A stretch of DNA of 64,000 nucleotides from Streptomyces sp. ICC1 (GTDB lineage Bacteria; Actinomycetota; Actinomycetes; Streptomycetales; Streptomycetaceae). The position numbers and the translations under genes are program-made. The DNA is taken from positions 6,785,227 to 6,849,226 of the forward strand of contig NZ_CP030287.1 in the NCBI RefSeq assembly GCF_003287935.1. The letters are read 5' to 3'. This document shows, in pieces, positions 7,614 through 15,928 of the stretch (positions within the stretch are counted from its first letter, which is position 1; each line of letters opens with the position of its first letter). The notes below the pieces were generated by a model. It did not search any database, was not told the DNA's origin, and worked only from the letters and a program-made list of their open reading frames with translations.

Positions 7614-8243
7614 ATGAGCTCCGAGACGCTGCTGACCGTCGGATTCGACCTCGACATGACCCTCATCGACTCCCGGCCGGGCATCAAGGCCGCCTACCAG
7701 GCGCTTTCGGCCGAGACGGGCACGTTCATCGACGCCGACGAGGCCGTCACGCGCCTCGGACCGCCGCTGGAGCAGGAGCTCGCGCACTGGTTCGCCGAGG
7801 CGGAGATCCCCGCCATGGCCGACCGCTACCGGGAGATCTACCCCGCCCACGCCATCGGGCCGACCCCGGCGATGCCCGGCGCCCGCGAGGCCGTCCAGGC
7901 GGTCCGGGCGCTCGGCGGCCGCGCGATCGTCGTCACCGCCAAGCACGAGCCCAACGCCCGCCTGCACCTGGCCCACCTGGGCATCGAGCCCGACGCGGTC
8001 GTCGGCTGGCTGTGGGCGGAGGCCAAGGCGGGCGCCCTGCGCGAGTACGGCGCCCAGGTCTACGTCGGCGACCACGTCGGCGACGTACGGGGCGCACGCG
8101 CGGCCGGCGCCCTGTCGGTGACGGTCCCGACCGGCCCCTGCCCGGAGCCGGAGCTGCGGGAGGCCGGCGCCGACGTGGTCCTCGCGGACCTCACGGAGCT
8201 GCCGGCCTGGCTGGAGGAGTACGCCCGCACGCGGACCGCGTGA
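7614..8243 (+). CDS. HAD-superfamily hydrolase
   Basis: A 209-residue phosphatase-type protein. Motif I is FDLDMTLID (residues 10-18, nucleophile Asp12), motif II is IVVTAKHEPN, motif IV is VYVGDHVGDV. A helical cap lies between motifs I and II, as in phosphoglycolate-phosphatase-like subfamily I enzymes. The substrate cannot be deduced. ATG 7614 is chosen because motif I must lie near the N-terminus; the upstream frame is repeat DNA. It converges on the next gene with an 11-base gap. Confidence 0.85.
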   Translation: MSSETLLTVGFDLDMTLIDSRPGIKAAYQALSAETGTFIDADEAVTRLGPPLEQELAHWFAEAEIPAMADRYREIYPAHAIGPTPAMPGAREAVQAVRALGGRAIVVTAKHEPNARLHLAHLGIEPDAVVGWLWAEAKAGALREYGAQVYVGDHVGDVRGARAAGALSVTVPTGPCPEPELREAGADVVLADLTELPAWLEEYARTRTA

Positions 8244-8254
8244 GGACGTACGCC

Positions 8255-8602
8255 CTACACCTGGGCCTGGGCCTGGGCCTGGGTCTGGGCCTGGGTCTGA
8301 GCCTGCGCCTGTGACGCGCGGGCGGCCGTGCGCTGCGCGGCCGCCGAGCGCAGCACGCCCGCCGCCGAGATGGCGAAGCCGACGCCCATGAGCATGCACA
8401 CGGCCCACGCGTACGACGGGAACGGGTCGATGTCCAGGAGCAGCGGGGCCATCGTGGCGAGCGTGGCGACGGCGCCGGCGATGAAGACGATCCCGCCGGC
8501 CTTCACGAGCCCGTCGCCGGGGCGGGCCGCGTCGGGGTCGCCCGCGGTGTCGGTGGTGGCGCGGGCGGTGTCCGCGTGCTCGGGCTGAGGAGTAACAGTC
8601 AC
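8255..8602 (-). CDS. Small two-helix membrane protein with Gln-Ala tail
   Basis: A 115-residue protein with a polar N-terminus, two transmembrane helices (GGIVFIAGAVATLATMAPLL and AWAVCMLMGVGFAISAAGVL) and a low-complexity tail of alternating Gln-Ala/Gln-Thr. The tail is encoded by a six-base repeat and its length probably varies among strains. It resembles small actinobacterial membrane proteins of unknown role found beside cold-shock genes. It is divergent from the cold-shock gene. Confidence 0.7.
   Translation of the reverse strand: MTVTPQPEHADTARATTDTAGDPDAARPGDGLVKAGGIVFIAGAVATLATMAPLLLDIDPFPSYAWAVCMLMGVGFAISAAGVLRSAAAQRTAARASQAQAQTQAQTQAQAQAQV
8261..8310. repeat. CTGGGC six-base tandem repeat within coding sequence
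   Basis: About eight units of CTGGGC/CTGGGT encode the Gln-Ala tail of the membrane protein on the opposite strand. Confidence 0.75.
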
Positions 8603-8745
8603 CCGGCCAGGGTAGTTCCCTGGCCGGAGCGGTCATCCACGAAGGACCGGGGAACGTCTTGTTCCCCGGAACCTGACGATTAGCCTGAGAGGTGCGGGTC
8701 GGTGACCCGCTCCACACCCGACGAGCACAAGGACAGAGGACGGAC

Positions 8746-9129
8746 GTGCCTACCGGCAAGGTCAAGTGGTTCAACAGCGAGAAGGGCTTCGGCTTCCTCT
8801 CCCGCGACGACGGCGGCGACGTCTTCGTCCACTCCTCGGTGCTCCCCGCCGGGGTGGACGCCCTCAAGCCGGGCCAGCGCGTCGAGTTCGGCGTCGTCGC
8901 CGGGCAACGCGGTGACCAGGCGCTTTCGGTGATCGTCCTGGATCCGGCACCCTCGGTCGCGGCCGCGCAGCGGCGCAAGCCGGACGAGCTCGCCTCCATC
9001 GTGCAGGACCTCACGACCCTGTTGGAGAACGTCACGCAGCAGTTGGAGCGGGGCCGCTACCCCGACAAGGCGCACGGCTCGAAGATCGCCGACATGCTGC
9101 GCGCGGTGGCCGATCAGATGGACGTCTGA
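8746..9129 (+). CDS. Cold-shock domain protein, long form
   Basis: A 127-residue protein from GTG 8746, preceded by AGAGGA at good spacing. The N-terminal 65 residues are a cold-shock domain: GKVKWFNSEKGFGFL (RNP1) and DVFVHSSVL (RNP2). The C-terminal half (RRKPDELASIVQDLTTLLENVTQQL...MLRAVADQMDV) is a helical extension not found in the classic 67-residue proteins. It binds single-stranded RNA or DNA and acts as an RNA chaperone. It lies beside menaquinone genes in the conserved Streptomyces order. A strong hairpin follows it. Confidence 0.92.
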   Translation: MPTGKVKWFNSEKGFGFLSRDDGGDVFVHSSVLPAGVDALKPGQRVEFGVVAGQRGDQALSVIVLDPAPSVAAAQRRKPDELASIVQDLTTLLENVTQQLERGRYPDKAHGSKIADMLRAVADQMDV

Positions 9130-9143
9130 CCTCTGCGTACGGC

Positions 9144-9177
9144 CGTGCCCCGGCTCCCGGGAGGGAGCCGGGGCACG
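9144..9177. terminator. Bidirectional hairpin terminator
   Basis: A perfect 15-base stem (CGTGCCCCGGCTCCC with its complement) and a GGGA loop lies between the convergent cold-shock and mqnD genes. It has no U-run, as usual in Streptomyces. Confidence 0.8.
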
Positions 9178-9185
9178 CTCATGTC

Positions 9186-10094
9186 CTACGGGAAGTCCAG
9201 CGCACCGGGGGCGATGGCCGGAACAAGACCCTCCGCCGCCGCCCGCGTCAGCAGGCCGCGCACCGCCGCGTAACCGGCGTCGCCCAGGCCGGCCGTGAAC
9301 TCGTTGACGTACAGCCCGATGTGCTGGTCGGCGACGGCCGGGTCCAGCTCCTGCGCGTGCGCCCGTACGTAGGGCCGGGAGGCCTCCGGGTCGGCCCAGG
9401 CCATCCGGACCGACGCGCGGGCGGACTCGGCGAGCGCGCGCAGCGCGTCCTCGCCCAGCGAGCGCTTGGCGATGATCGCGCCGAGCGGGATCGGCAGGCC
9501 GGTCGTGGACTCCCAGTGCTCGCCCATGTCGGCCAGGCAGTGCAGCCCGTAGTCCTGATAGGTGAACCGGGCCTCGTGGATGACCAGTCCGGCATCCACC
9601 CGGCCGTCGCGCACGGCCGGCATGATCTCGTGGAACGGCAGCACGACCACCTTGCCGACCCCCTCGGCCGGCAGCACGTCGGCGGCCCACAGCCGGAACA
9701 GCAGGTAGGCGGTGGAGCGTTCGCTCGGGACCGCGACCGTCTTGCCGGCCAGGCCCGCGGGGCCGTCGCCCGGTTCGCGGGTCAGGACCAGCGGCCCGCA
9801 GCCGCGCCCCAGGGCCCCGCCGCAGGGCAGCAGCGCGTACTCCTCCAGCACCCACGGCAGGACGGCGTAGGACACCTTCAGGACGTCCAGCTCACCGCGC
9901 TCGGCCATGCCGTTGGTGATGTCGATGTCCGCGAAGGTGACGTCGAGGGCGGGCGCGCCGGGGACCCGGCCGTGGGCCCAGGCGTCGAAGACGAAGGTGT
10001 CGTTCGGGCAGGGCGAGTACGCGATCCGTACGGGGCCCGCGGTGTTCTCGGAGGTCCCGGTGTTCCCGGTGTTCTCGGAGGGCGTGGCGTTCAT
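9186..10094 (-). CDS. mqnD: 1,4-dihydroxy-6-naphthoate synthase
   Basis: A 302-residue protein with the MqnD signature IAYSPCPNDTFVFDAWAHGRV near the N-terminus. It continues with the periplasmic-binding-protein-like fold of the family: DVLKVSYAVLPWVLEEYALLPCGGALGRGCGPLV, VAVPSERSTAYLLFRLW, DAGLVIHEARFTYQDYGL. The enzyme converts cyclic de-hypoxanthine futalosine to 1,4-dihydroxy-6-naphthoate in the futalosine route to menaquinone, in the cytoplasm. Start ATG 10094 overlaps the mqnB stop as ATGA, so the two are coupled. The N-terminal 18 residues include two Asn-Thr-Gly/Ser stretches and may be flexible. Confidence 0.93.
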   Translation of the reverse strand: MNATPSENTGNTGTSENTAGPVRIAYSPCPNDTFVFDAWAHGRVPGAPALDVTFADIDITNGMAERGELDVLKVSYAVLPWVLEEYALLPCGGALGRGCGPLVLTREPGDGPAGLAGKTVAVPSERSTAYLLFRLWAADVLPAEGVGKVVVLPFHEIMPAVRDGRVDAGLVIHEARFTYQDYGLHCLADMGEHWESTTGLPIPLGAIIAKRSLGEDALRALAESARASVRMAWADPEASRPYVRAHAQELDPAVADQHIGLYVNEFTAGLGDAGYAAVRGLLTRAAAEGLVPAIAPGALDFP

Positions 10095-10816
10095 GACGGG
10101 CCTTCCCGGGCGTCGAGTACGGGTCCCAGCGCGCGGAAGGCGCCGGCGAGCGCGGCCAGCGCGTCGCCGATCCGCCAGGCGGCGCGGTCGCGGGGACCCA
10201 CGGCGTTGGAGACGGCACGGACCTCCAGGACGGGCAGCCCGTGCGCGGCGGCGGCCTCCGCGACCCCGAACCCCTCCATGGCCTCGGCCCCGGCCAGCGG
10301 ATGGCGGGCCGCGAGGGCGGCTGCGCGGGCCGCGGTGCCGGTGACGGTGGAGACGGTCAGGACCGGTGCGAGCAGGGCCCCGGTGGCCTCGGCGGCGCGC
10401 GCGGCGAGCTCCGCGGGAGGCAGGTGCACGCTGCGGCCGAAGCCGAGCTCCGCGACGGGCAGGAAGCCCTGCGGGGTCTCGGCCCCCAGGTCGGCGGCGA
10501 CGATGGCGTCGGCGACCACGAGGGAGCCGAGCGGGGCGGCGGGCGCGAACCCGCCGCCGATGCCGGCGGAGACGACCAGGCCGTAGCCGGGGCCGGGCGC
10601 GAGCGCCAGGGCGGTCGCGGTCCCGGCGGCCGCGGCGGCCGGGCCGACTCCGGCGACGAGGACGTCGAAGGATCCCCGGTGGTGGATGAGGTAGCCACCG
10701 GGGAGGGTGCGCGGCCCGGAGCCGGGGGTGTGGTCCGGATGAGGGACCGGACCGGGCAGGCCGCTGACGACGGAGTCGGCCTCCGCCGCCACCGCGGTCA
10801 CGATGAGCGCGCGCAC
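10091..10816 (-). CDS. mqnB: Futalosine hydrolase
   Basis: A 241-residue nucleoside-phosphorylase-fold protein from GTG 10816 (VRALIVTAVAAEADSV). Features are the ligand loop AGVGPAAAAAGTATAL, GLVVSAGIGGGFAP, EAMEGFGVAEAAAAHGLPVLEVRAVSNAVGPRDR with the catalytic Asp near the end. It removes hypoxanthine from futalosine, upstream of MqnD in menaquinone synthesis. It overlaps mqnD by four bases. A longer reading to 11056 is rejected because it would run through the adjoining lipoprotein gene in another frame. Confidence 0.92.
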   Translation of the reverse strand: MRALIVTAVAAEADSVVSGLPGPVPHPDHTPGSGPRTLPGGYLIHHRGSFDVLVAGVGPAAAAAGTATALALAPGPGYGLVVSAGIGGGFAPAAPLGSLVVADAIVAADLGAETPQGFLPVAELGFGRSVHLPPAELAARAAEATGALLAPVLTVSTVTGTAARAAALAARHPLAGAEAMEGFGVAEAAAAHGLPVLEVRAVSNAVGPRDRAAWRIGDALAALAGAFRALGPVLDAREGPS

Positions 10817-10829
10817 CTCGGGTACGTGC

Positions 10830-11315
10830 TTACTTGAGCTTGACGGTGAAGGCCCAGACGGCGAGGGGCTTGCCGTCCGGGGAGACCTGGACGATGTTGA
10901 GCTTCTTCGAGGCGGGGGCCTCGCCCTGGCCGCCGGTGAGGAAGAGGTCGGCGCCCGGGAAGCTGTCGTAGGTGTTGCTGGAGGGCTCGGTGATCTGCTG
11001 TCCGTCCAGGACCGCCTGCCACTTGTTGCCGTCCTCGACGACCTCGGGCTCGACACCCAGGCGCAGGGTGTCGCCGCGGCCGTACTCGATGGTCTTGGCG
11101 TCCTTCAGGTCGGTGAAGCACTCCTGGACCTTTTCGGCCGTGAGCTCCTTGCCGTCGCGGCAGGCGGCTTCGGCGGACACCGACGAGGTGCCGACCGTCA
11201 CGGTCGCCAGCGGCGTCGGCTTGTCACAGGCGGAGAGGAGGAGGAGGCCGGCGGATACGGCTCCGAGGGCCGCGACGCTGCGGCGGCCCCTACCCGAGAA
11301 AAGCGGTGCGGTCAT
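10830..11315 (-). CDS. Lipoprotein, DUF2771-like
   Basis: A 161-residue exported lipoprotein with signal peptide and lipobox LLLLSAC (Cys30). The mature part has TVTVGTSSVSAEAACRDGKELTA, a Cys pair, and a C-terminus SPDGKPLAVWAFTVKLK, which fits the DUF2771 family found next to the futalosine genes in streptomycetes. It would lie on the outer face of the membrane; role unknown. The gap to mqnB is 13 bases, so it may be in the same transcript. Confidence 0.8.
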   Translation of the reverse strand: MTAPLFSGRGRRSVAALGAVSAGLLLLSACDKPTPLATVTVGTSSVSAEAACRDGKELTAEKVQECFTDLKDAKTIEYGRGDTLRLGVEPEVVEDGNKWQAVLDGQQITEPSSNTYDSFPGADLFLTGGQGEAPASKKLNIVQVSPDGKPLAVWAFTVKLK

Positions 11316-11410
11316 GAGCCGAAGGCTATCGGGCGGGTGCGCTGCGCTGCTGCACGGGGTGGTGTGGTGCGGCGCCGTGGCGCGAGCGGCCCCGGCCGCG
11401 CCGGGCTTTC

Positions 11411-11460
11411 GGGGCTCCGCCCCGGACCCCGTGCCTCAAACGCCGGCGGGGCTGGATCGG
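11411..11460. repeat. Dispersed GC-rich intergenic repeat
   Basis: GGGGCTCCGCCCCGGACCCC followed by CTCAAACGCCGGCGGGGC, the same family as at 7485, 19245 and 63601. Confidence 0.65.
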
Positions 11461-11479
11461 CGCCGGCGGGGCCGGGTTG

Positions 11480-12844
11480 CTACGCCACCCGTGGGCGAGA
11501 GGATGTGGACTGCTGGTGGCGGGGGGACGTGAGGACCCCGCGCAGGGCCATCGCCGTGCCCAGGGCCACCACCGTCGCGGCGACGGCCATGCCCAGGGCG
11601 CCGTTCAGGGGCAGGGCGATGCCGATCGCGCCGCCGAGCACCCACGCCACCTGGAGCAGGGTCTCCGAGCGGGCGAAGGCCGAGGTGCGCACCGCCTCGG
11701 GCACGTCGCGCTGGATCATCGCGTCCAGCGAGAGCTTCGCCAGGGCCTGGCAGAAGCCGGCCGTCGCGCCCAGGACGGCCATGAAGACCCCGCTGAAGAA
11801 GACCGCCGCGAGGACGGCGACCGCCAGGGTCAGGCACAGGACGGAAGCGATGATCACCTCGGGCGCGCGCGCCCGGAGCCAGGCCCCCACCGCGGTCCCG
11901 CACGCGTTGCCCACGCCCGCCGAGACGCCGACGATGCCCAGCGACACCGCCGCGCTCTGCCCGGCGAGCGGGTGCTCGCGCAGCAGGAACGCCAGGAAGA
12001 AGATCAGGAACCCGGACAGACCGCGCATCGAGGCGTTCGCCAGCAGCCCGCACAGCACCGGCCGGCTGACCGTCCGCAGTCCGGGCCGCTTCGAGTGCGC
12101 CTCGTGCGTGGACAGCCGGGCCCGCCGCTCGCCCTTGGCCTCGTCGACCTTGTGGGGCAGCGTGAACGCCGCGAAGGTGCCCCAGATGAAGATGGCGCAC
12201 GCCCCGTACAGCGGCCACGGCGCCCCGATCGTGTGCAGGGCGGCGCCCACCGGCGCGGCCGCGCCGGTGGCCAGCAGGCCGGCCAGGGTGACCCGGGAGT
12301 TGGCCTTGACGAGCGAGAACCCCGGTGGGAGGAGTCTGGGGACCACGGCGCTGCGCACCACGCCGTAGGCCTTGGAGGCGACGAGCACGCCCAGCGCGGC
12401 CGGGTACAGCTCCAGGCCGCCCGTGGCCACCGCGCCCGACATCATCACGGCCAGCAGCGCCCGGGTGAGCATCGCGCCGGCCATCGCGGCCCGGCGCCCG
12501 TGCGGCAGCCGGTCCAGCAGCGGGCCGATCACCGGGGCCAGCAGGGTGAAGGGGGCCATGGTGATGGCGAGGTACAGGGCCACTCGGCCGCGTGCTTCGT
12601 CCGTGGGGACGGAAAAGAAGACGGTGGAGGCGAGCGCGACTGTGATCATCACATCACCGGCGCCGTTGATCGCGTGCAGTTCGATCAGTTTGCCGAGGCC
12701 GGATTCACCCGCCCCGTGGGCGTGCGTGGCCCGCCGGATCCCGCGCGCCGTACCGGTGAAGGGCAGGTGCAGGGCACGCCCGACGGCCCGGCCGGCCCGC
12801 CTGGCCGGTCCCGAGCCGTCATCGGACGACCGTACGGGTGCCAC
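11480..12844 (-). CDS. MFS transporter
   Basis: A 454-residue protein from GTG 12844 with about twelve hydrophobic segments and MFS loops (PLLDRLPHGRRAAMAGAML between helices 2 and 3; HPLAGQSAAVSLGIVGVSAGVGNACG in the second half). The cytoplasmic N-terminus (LHLPFTGTARGIRRATHAHGAGESGLGKLIELHAINGAGD) is conserved in actinobacteria. It resembles drug-type exporters; substrate unknown. A much longer frame upstream is rejected because it lacks hydrophobic segments and is Arg/Pro-rich. It is divergent from the DUF3027 gene. Confidence 0.85.
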   Translation of the reverse strand: MAPVRSSDDGSGPARRAGRAVGRALHLPFTGTARGIRRATHAHGAGESGLGKLIELHAINGAGDVMITVALASTVFFSVPTDEARGRVALYLAITMAPFTLLAPVIGPLLDRLPHGRRAAMAGAMLTRALLAVMMSGAVATGGLELYPAALGVLVASKAYGVVRSAVVPRLLPPGFSLVKANSRVTLAGLLATGAAAPVGAALHTIGAPWPLYGACAIFIWGTFAAFTLPHKVDEAKGERRARLSTHEAHSKRPGLRTVSRPVLCGLLANASMRGLSGFLIFFLAFLLREHPLAGQSAAVSLGIVGVSAGVGNACGTAVGAWLRARAPEVIIASVLCLTLAVAVLAAVFFSGVFMAVLGATAGFCQALAKLSLDAMIQRDVPEAVRTSAFARSETLLQVAWVLGGAIGIALPLNGALGMAVAATVVALGTAMALRGVLTSPRHQQSTSSRPRVA

Positions 12845-13188
12845 GTGGTCATAGTGCCCCACTCGGCCCCTCGTGACCCGCCCCGGCGCGGCGCGCGGGT
12901 GTGGCCGGTAGTGGGGTTGTCCGCGAATCGGACCTTGCATGTGGGCCGAAGGCCCCGGAGGAGGTAGCGTGCGTAGCGCGCCACCGGCGGTTGCTCTTGG
13001 CCGCGCGCCTCTTCGCGATCCCGCAGAATGGATCGCAGGTAGGTGCGCCCTGGAACCGATCGGGCGCGGACGTCGACGCGGCCCTCTGGTCCGCTCCGCC
13101 CGCGCTACGTAGGGACAGCCGACGGGTCGTTGTGGACGACAAGTACGGACGGCGCACTCGTGAGACGGCGTAGGAGAGAACGAGACCT
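12845..13188. other. Divergent promoter region, no gene
   Basis: 344 bases between the MFS gene and the DUF3027 gene. A possible -10-like element GGTAGCGT is near 12964. The ribosome site GGAGAGAACGA precedes GTG 13189. No conserved RNA structure was recognised. Confidence 0.4.
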
Positions 13189-14097
13189 GTGAGTGCTGCG
13201 ACGACGCGAAGCCGTACCCCCGACCGCCTGTGCGTCGAGGCGGTAGACCTCGCCCGCACGGCGGCGGAGGAAGCGGCCGCACCCGGTGTGGTGGGAGAGC
13301 ACGTATCCGCGGTCGCTGAGGGCGACAGGGTCGTCACCCACTTCTTCGAGTGCAAGGACCCCGGCTACCGGGGCTGGCGCTGGGCCGTGACGGTGACCCG
13401 TGCGTCCCGGGCCAAGAACATCACCCTCGACGAAACGGTGCTGCTCCCCGGCGACGACGCGCTGCTGGCCCCCGAGTGGGTGCCGTGGAGCGAGCGGCTG
13501 CGCCCCGGCGACATGGGCCCCGGCGACCTGCTCCCCACGGACGCCGAGGACCTGCGCCTGGAACAGGGCTGGTCGGGCGAGGACGCGCCGCCGCCGAACT
13601 CGGTGGTCTCCGCCGAGATGGCCGCACTGGTCGAGGCGGAGGACGCCGACGTCACCGACCGCACGGTCGTCCCCGTCCGCGGCTCCATCGCCTCCGTCGC
13701 GGAGGAACTGGGCATGCGCCGGGCGCGCGTGCTCTCCCGCTACGGGCTGCACAGCGCCGCCGACCGCTGGGACGAGTCCTTCGGCGCGAAGACCCCGATG
13801 GCGCAGGCCGCGCCCGCGTCCTGCGTCTCCTGCGGGTTCCTCGTCGCGATCGGCGGCTCGCTGGGCCAGGCCTTCGGCGTCTGCGCGAACGAGTTCGGAC
13901 CGGCGGACGGCCGGCTCGTCTCCCTGTCCTACGGATGCGGGGGCCACTCGGAGGCCGCCGTGATGCCGAAGCCCCCGCGGCCGGCGCCGCCGGTGCTGGA
14001 CTCCATGGCCTCGGACGAGTTCCACCTCCGCCCGTCCACCGACTCGGGCCCGGTCCCGGCGGCGGACCTCCTCGCGGCGGACCTCGGCCACTCGTAG
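13189..14097 (+). CDS. DUF3027 protein
   Basis: A 302-residue cytoplasmic protein from GTG 13189 with a GGAGAG ribosome site. Family features are HFFECKDPGYRGWRWAVTVTRA, LLPGDDALLAPEWVPWSERLRPGDMGPGDLLPT, a DNA-binding-like helix segment (SVAEELGMRRARVLSRYGLHSAADRW), and a C-terminal Cys cluster CVSCGFLVAIGG...GVCANEF...YGCGGHSE that could bind zinc. Function unknown; conserved across actinobacteria near the MFS and futalosine genes. It is followed after 65 bases by the ABC permease. Confidence 0.88.
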   Translation: MSAATTRSRTPDRLCVEAVDLARTAAEEAAAPGVVGEHVSAVAEGDRVVTHFFECKDPGYRGWRWAVTVTRASRAKNITLDETVLLPGDDALLAPEWVPWSERLRPGDMGPGDLLPTDAEDLRLEQGWSGEDAPPPNSVVSAEMAALVEAEDADVTDRTVVPVRGSIASVAEELGMRRARVLSRYGLHSAADRWDESFGAKTPMAQAAPASCVSCGFLVAIGGSLGQAFGVCANEFGPADGRLVSLSYGCGGHSEAAVMPKPPRPAPPVLDSMASDEFHLRPSTDSGPVPAADLLAADLGHS

Positions 14098-14162
14098 CCC
14101 GGGCTCGCCCGGTTGGGTGACCCGGGGTGTGGGCGCCCGCACGGCGTGATCCGCTGGGCGGG

Positions 14163-15917
14163 ATGAAGACCTCCGCCCGCCCCGAGACGGGCGCCGCCGT
14201 CCACACCGGTCAGGCGGCCCCCGCGCGCACCCGCCTGTCGTGGGTGGACTTCGCGGTGGCCGCCGCCGTCCTCGTGCTCGGGTACCTGATCCTCCAGGTC
14301 GGCAAGGGCACCACCGTCAACTTCGACCCCGCCGACGTCCCCGACGTGGACACGGACCCCGCGAAGCTCCCGTACTACGCGGCCCGCAGCGTCCTGCGCA
14401 TGTTCATCGCGCTGATCGCGTCGGTGGTGTTCACCTTCGGGTACGCCTACGCCGCCGCCCGCAGCCGGCGGCTCGAACGGGTGCTGATCCCGCTCCTCGA
14501 CATCCTGCAGTCCGTACCCGTCCTCGGGTTCCTGTCCGTCCTCGTCACGTTCTTCGTCGCCCTGTTCCCCGGGTCCCTGCTCGGCCTGGAGTGCGCGGTC
14601 ATCTTCGCCATCTTCACCTCCCAGGCCTGGAACATGACCTTCGGGTTCTACGCCACGCTGACCTCCCTGCCGCGCGAACTCGACGAGGTCTCCCGCTCGT
14701 TCGGCTTCACCCGCTGGATGCGCTTCTGGCGCGTGGAGGTCCCCGCCGGGGCCATCGACCTCGTCTGGAACGGCATGATGAGCTTCGCCGGCGGCTGGTT
14801 CATGCTCGTCGCCTCCGAGGCCGTCTCCGTCTCCGGACACGACTACGCCGTCCCCGGCCTCGGCTCCTACGCCGGCACGGCGATCGGGGAGGGCGACCTC
14901 GGCAAGGTCGCCTGGGTCATCGTCGCCATGACCGTCACCATCGTCACCGTCAACTTCGTCTTCTGGCGGCCCCTCACCGCCTGGGCCGAGAAGTTCAAGA
15001 ACGAGCAGTCCGAGTCCACCGAGGTGCAGCGCAGCTACGTCCTGGACTTCCTGCGCCGCTCCCACTGGCCCGCCCTCCTCGGCCGCGCCACCGCCCCCGC
15101 CCGCGAGGCCACCGGCCGGGCCGCCCGCGTACTGGGCCGGGACGACATGGCGCTGTCCGTGGACCCGGCCCGTCGGCGCACCGGCGACATCGTCTTCGCG
15201 GTCGTCGCCGGAGCCGTCATCCTGTGGGGCCTGTACGACCTGGTCGGCTACCTGCGGCGCGAGACCGGCCTCGGGGTCTTCGGCGAACCGCTGCTGCTCG
15301 GGCTGATCACCTTCGTCCGGGTGATCGTGCTGGTCGCCGCCGCCACCGTCGTCTGGGTGCCCGTGGGCGTCTGGATCGGCTCCTCGCCCAAGCTCACGAA
15401 GATCGCCCAGCCGGTCGTACAGGTGCTGGCGAGCTTCCCCGCGAACCTGCTCTTCCCCGTCGCGGTGTGGTTCTTCCTCAGGACCGGCCTGAACATCAAC
15501 ATCGGCTGCGTCCTGCTGATGGCCCTCGGCGCGCAGTGGTACATCCTCTTCAACGCCATCGCCGGCGCCATGTCCATCCCCTCCGACCTCAAGGAGGCCA
15601 TGGACGACCTCGGCGTCCGCGGGCTCCAGCGCTGGAAGCGCCTGATCATCCCGGCCGTGTTCCCCTCGTACGTCACCGGCGGCATCACCGCCTCGGGCGG
15701 CGCCTGGAACGCCTCGATCGTCGGCGAGGTCGTCACCTTCGCCGGCACCACCCTCTCCGCGACCGGCCTCGGCGCGTACATCTTCCACGCCACCGAGGCC
15801 GGCGACTACCCCGAGCTGATCGCCGGCATCGCCGTCATGAGCCTGTACGTCGTCGGGCTCAACCGGCTGTTCTGGCGGCCCCTGTACCGGCTGGCCGAGC
15901 GCCGGTACTCCATCTGA
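14163..15917 (+). CDS. ABC transporter permease, fused double-domain, NitT/TauT type
   Basis: A 584-residue inner-membrane protein with two permease domains in tandem. The first (residues about 75-275) has PLLDILQSVPVLGFLSVLVT and EVSRSFGFTRWMRFWRVEVPAGAIDLVWNGMM, the second (about 370-580) has QPVVQVLASFPANLLFPVAVW and EAMDDLGVRGLQRWKRLIIPAVFPSYVTGGI. The EAA-like loops contact the ATPase encoded next. A fused dimeric permease is typical of this actinobacterial system, whose substrate (nitrate/sulfonate-like or metal) is not shown; no binding protein is encoded here. ATG 14163 is preferred to 14127, as it is preceded by GGCGGG. Confidence 0.88.
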   Translation: MKTSARPETGAAVHTGQAAPARTRLSWVDFAVAAAVLVLGYLILQVGKGTTVNFDPADVPDVDTDPAKLPYYAARSVLRMFIALIASVVFTFGYAYAAARSRRLERVLIPLLDILQSVPVLGFLSVLVTFFVALFPGSLLGLECAVIFAIFTSQAWNMTFGFYATLTSLPRELDEVSRSFGFTRWMRFWRVEVPAGAIDLVWNGMMSFAGGWFMLVASEAVSVSGHDYAVPGLGSYAGTAIGEGDLGKVAWVIVAMTVTIVTVNFVFWRPLTAWAEKFKNEQSESTEVQRSYVLDFLRRSHWPALLGRATAPAREATGRAARVLGRDDMALSVDPARRRTGDIVFAVVAGAVILWGLYDLVGYLRRETGLGVFGEPLLLGLITFVRVIVLVAAATVVWVPVGVWIGSSPKLTKIAQPVVQVLASFPANLLFPVAVWFFLRTGLNINIGCVLLMALGAQWYILFNAIAGAMSIPSDLKEAMDDLGVRGLQRWKRLIIPAVFPSYVTGGITASGGAWNASIVGEVVTFAGTTLSATGLGAYIFHATEAGDYPELIAGIAVMSLYVVGLNRLFWRPLYRLAERRYSI

Positions 15918-15928
15918 GGAGCGCGCCC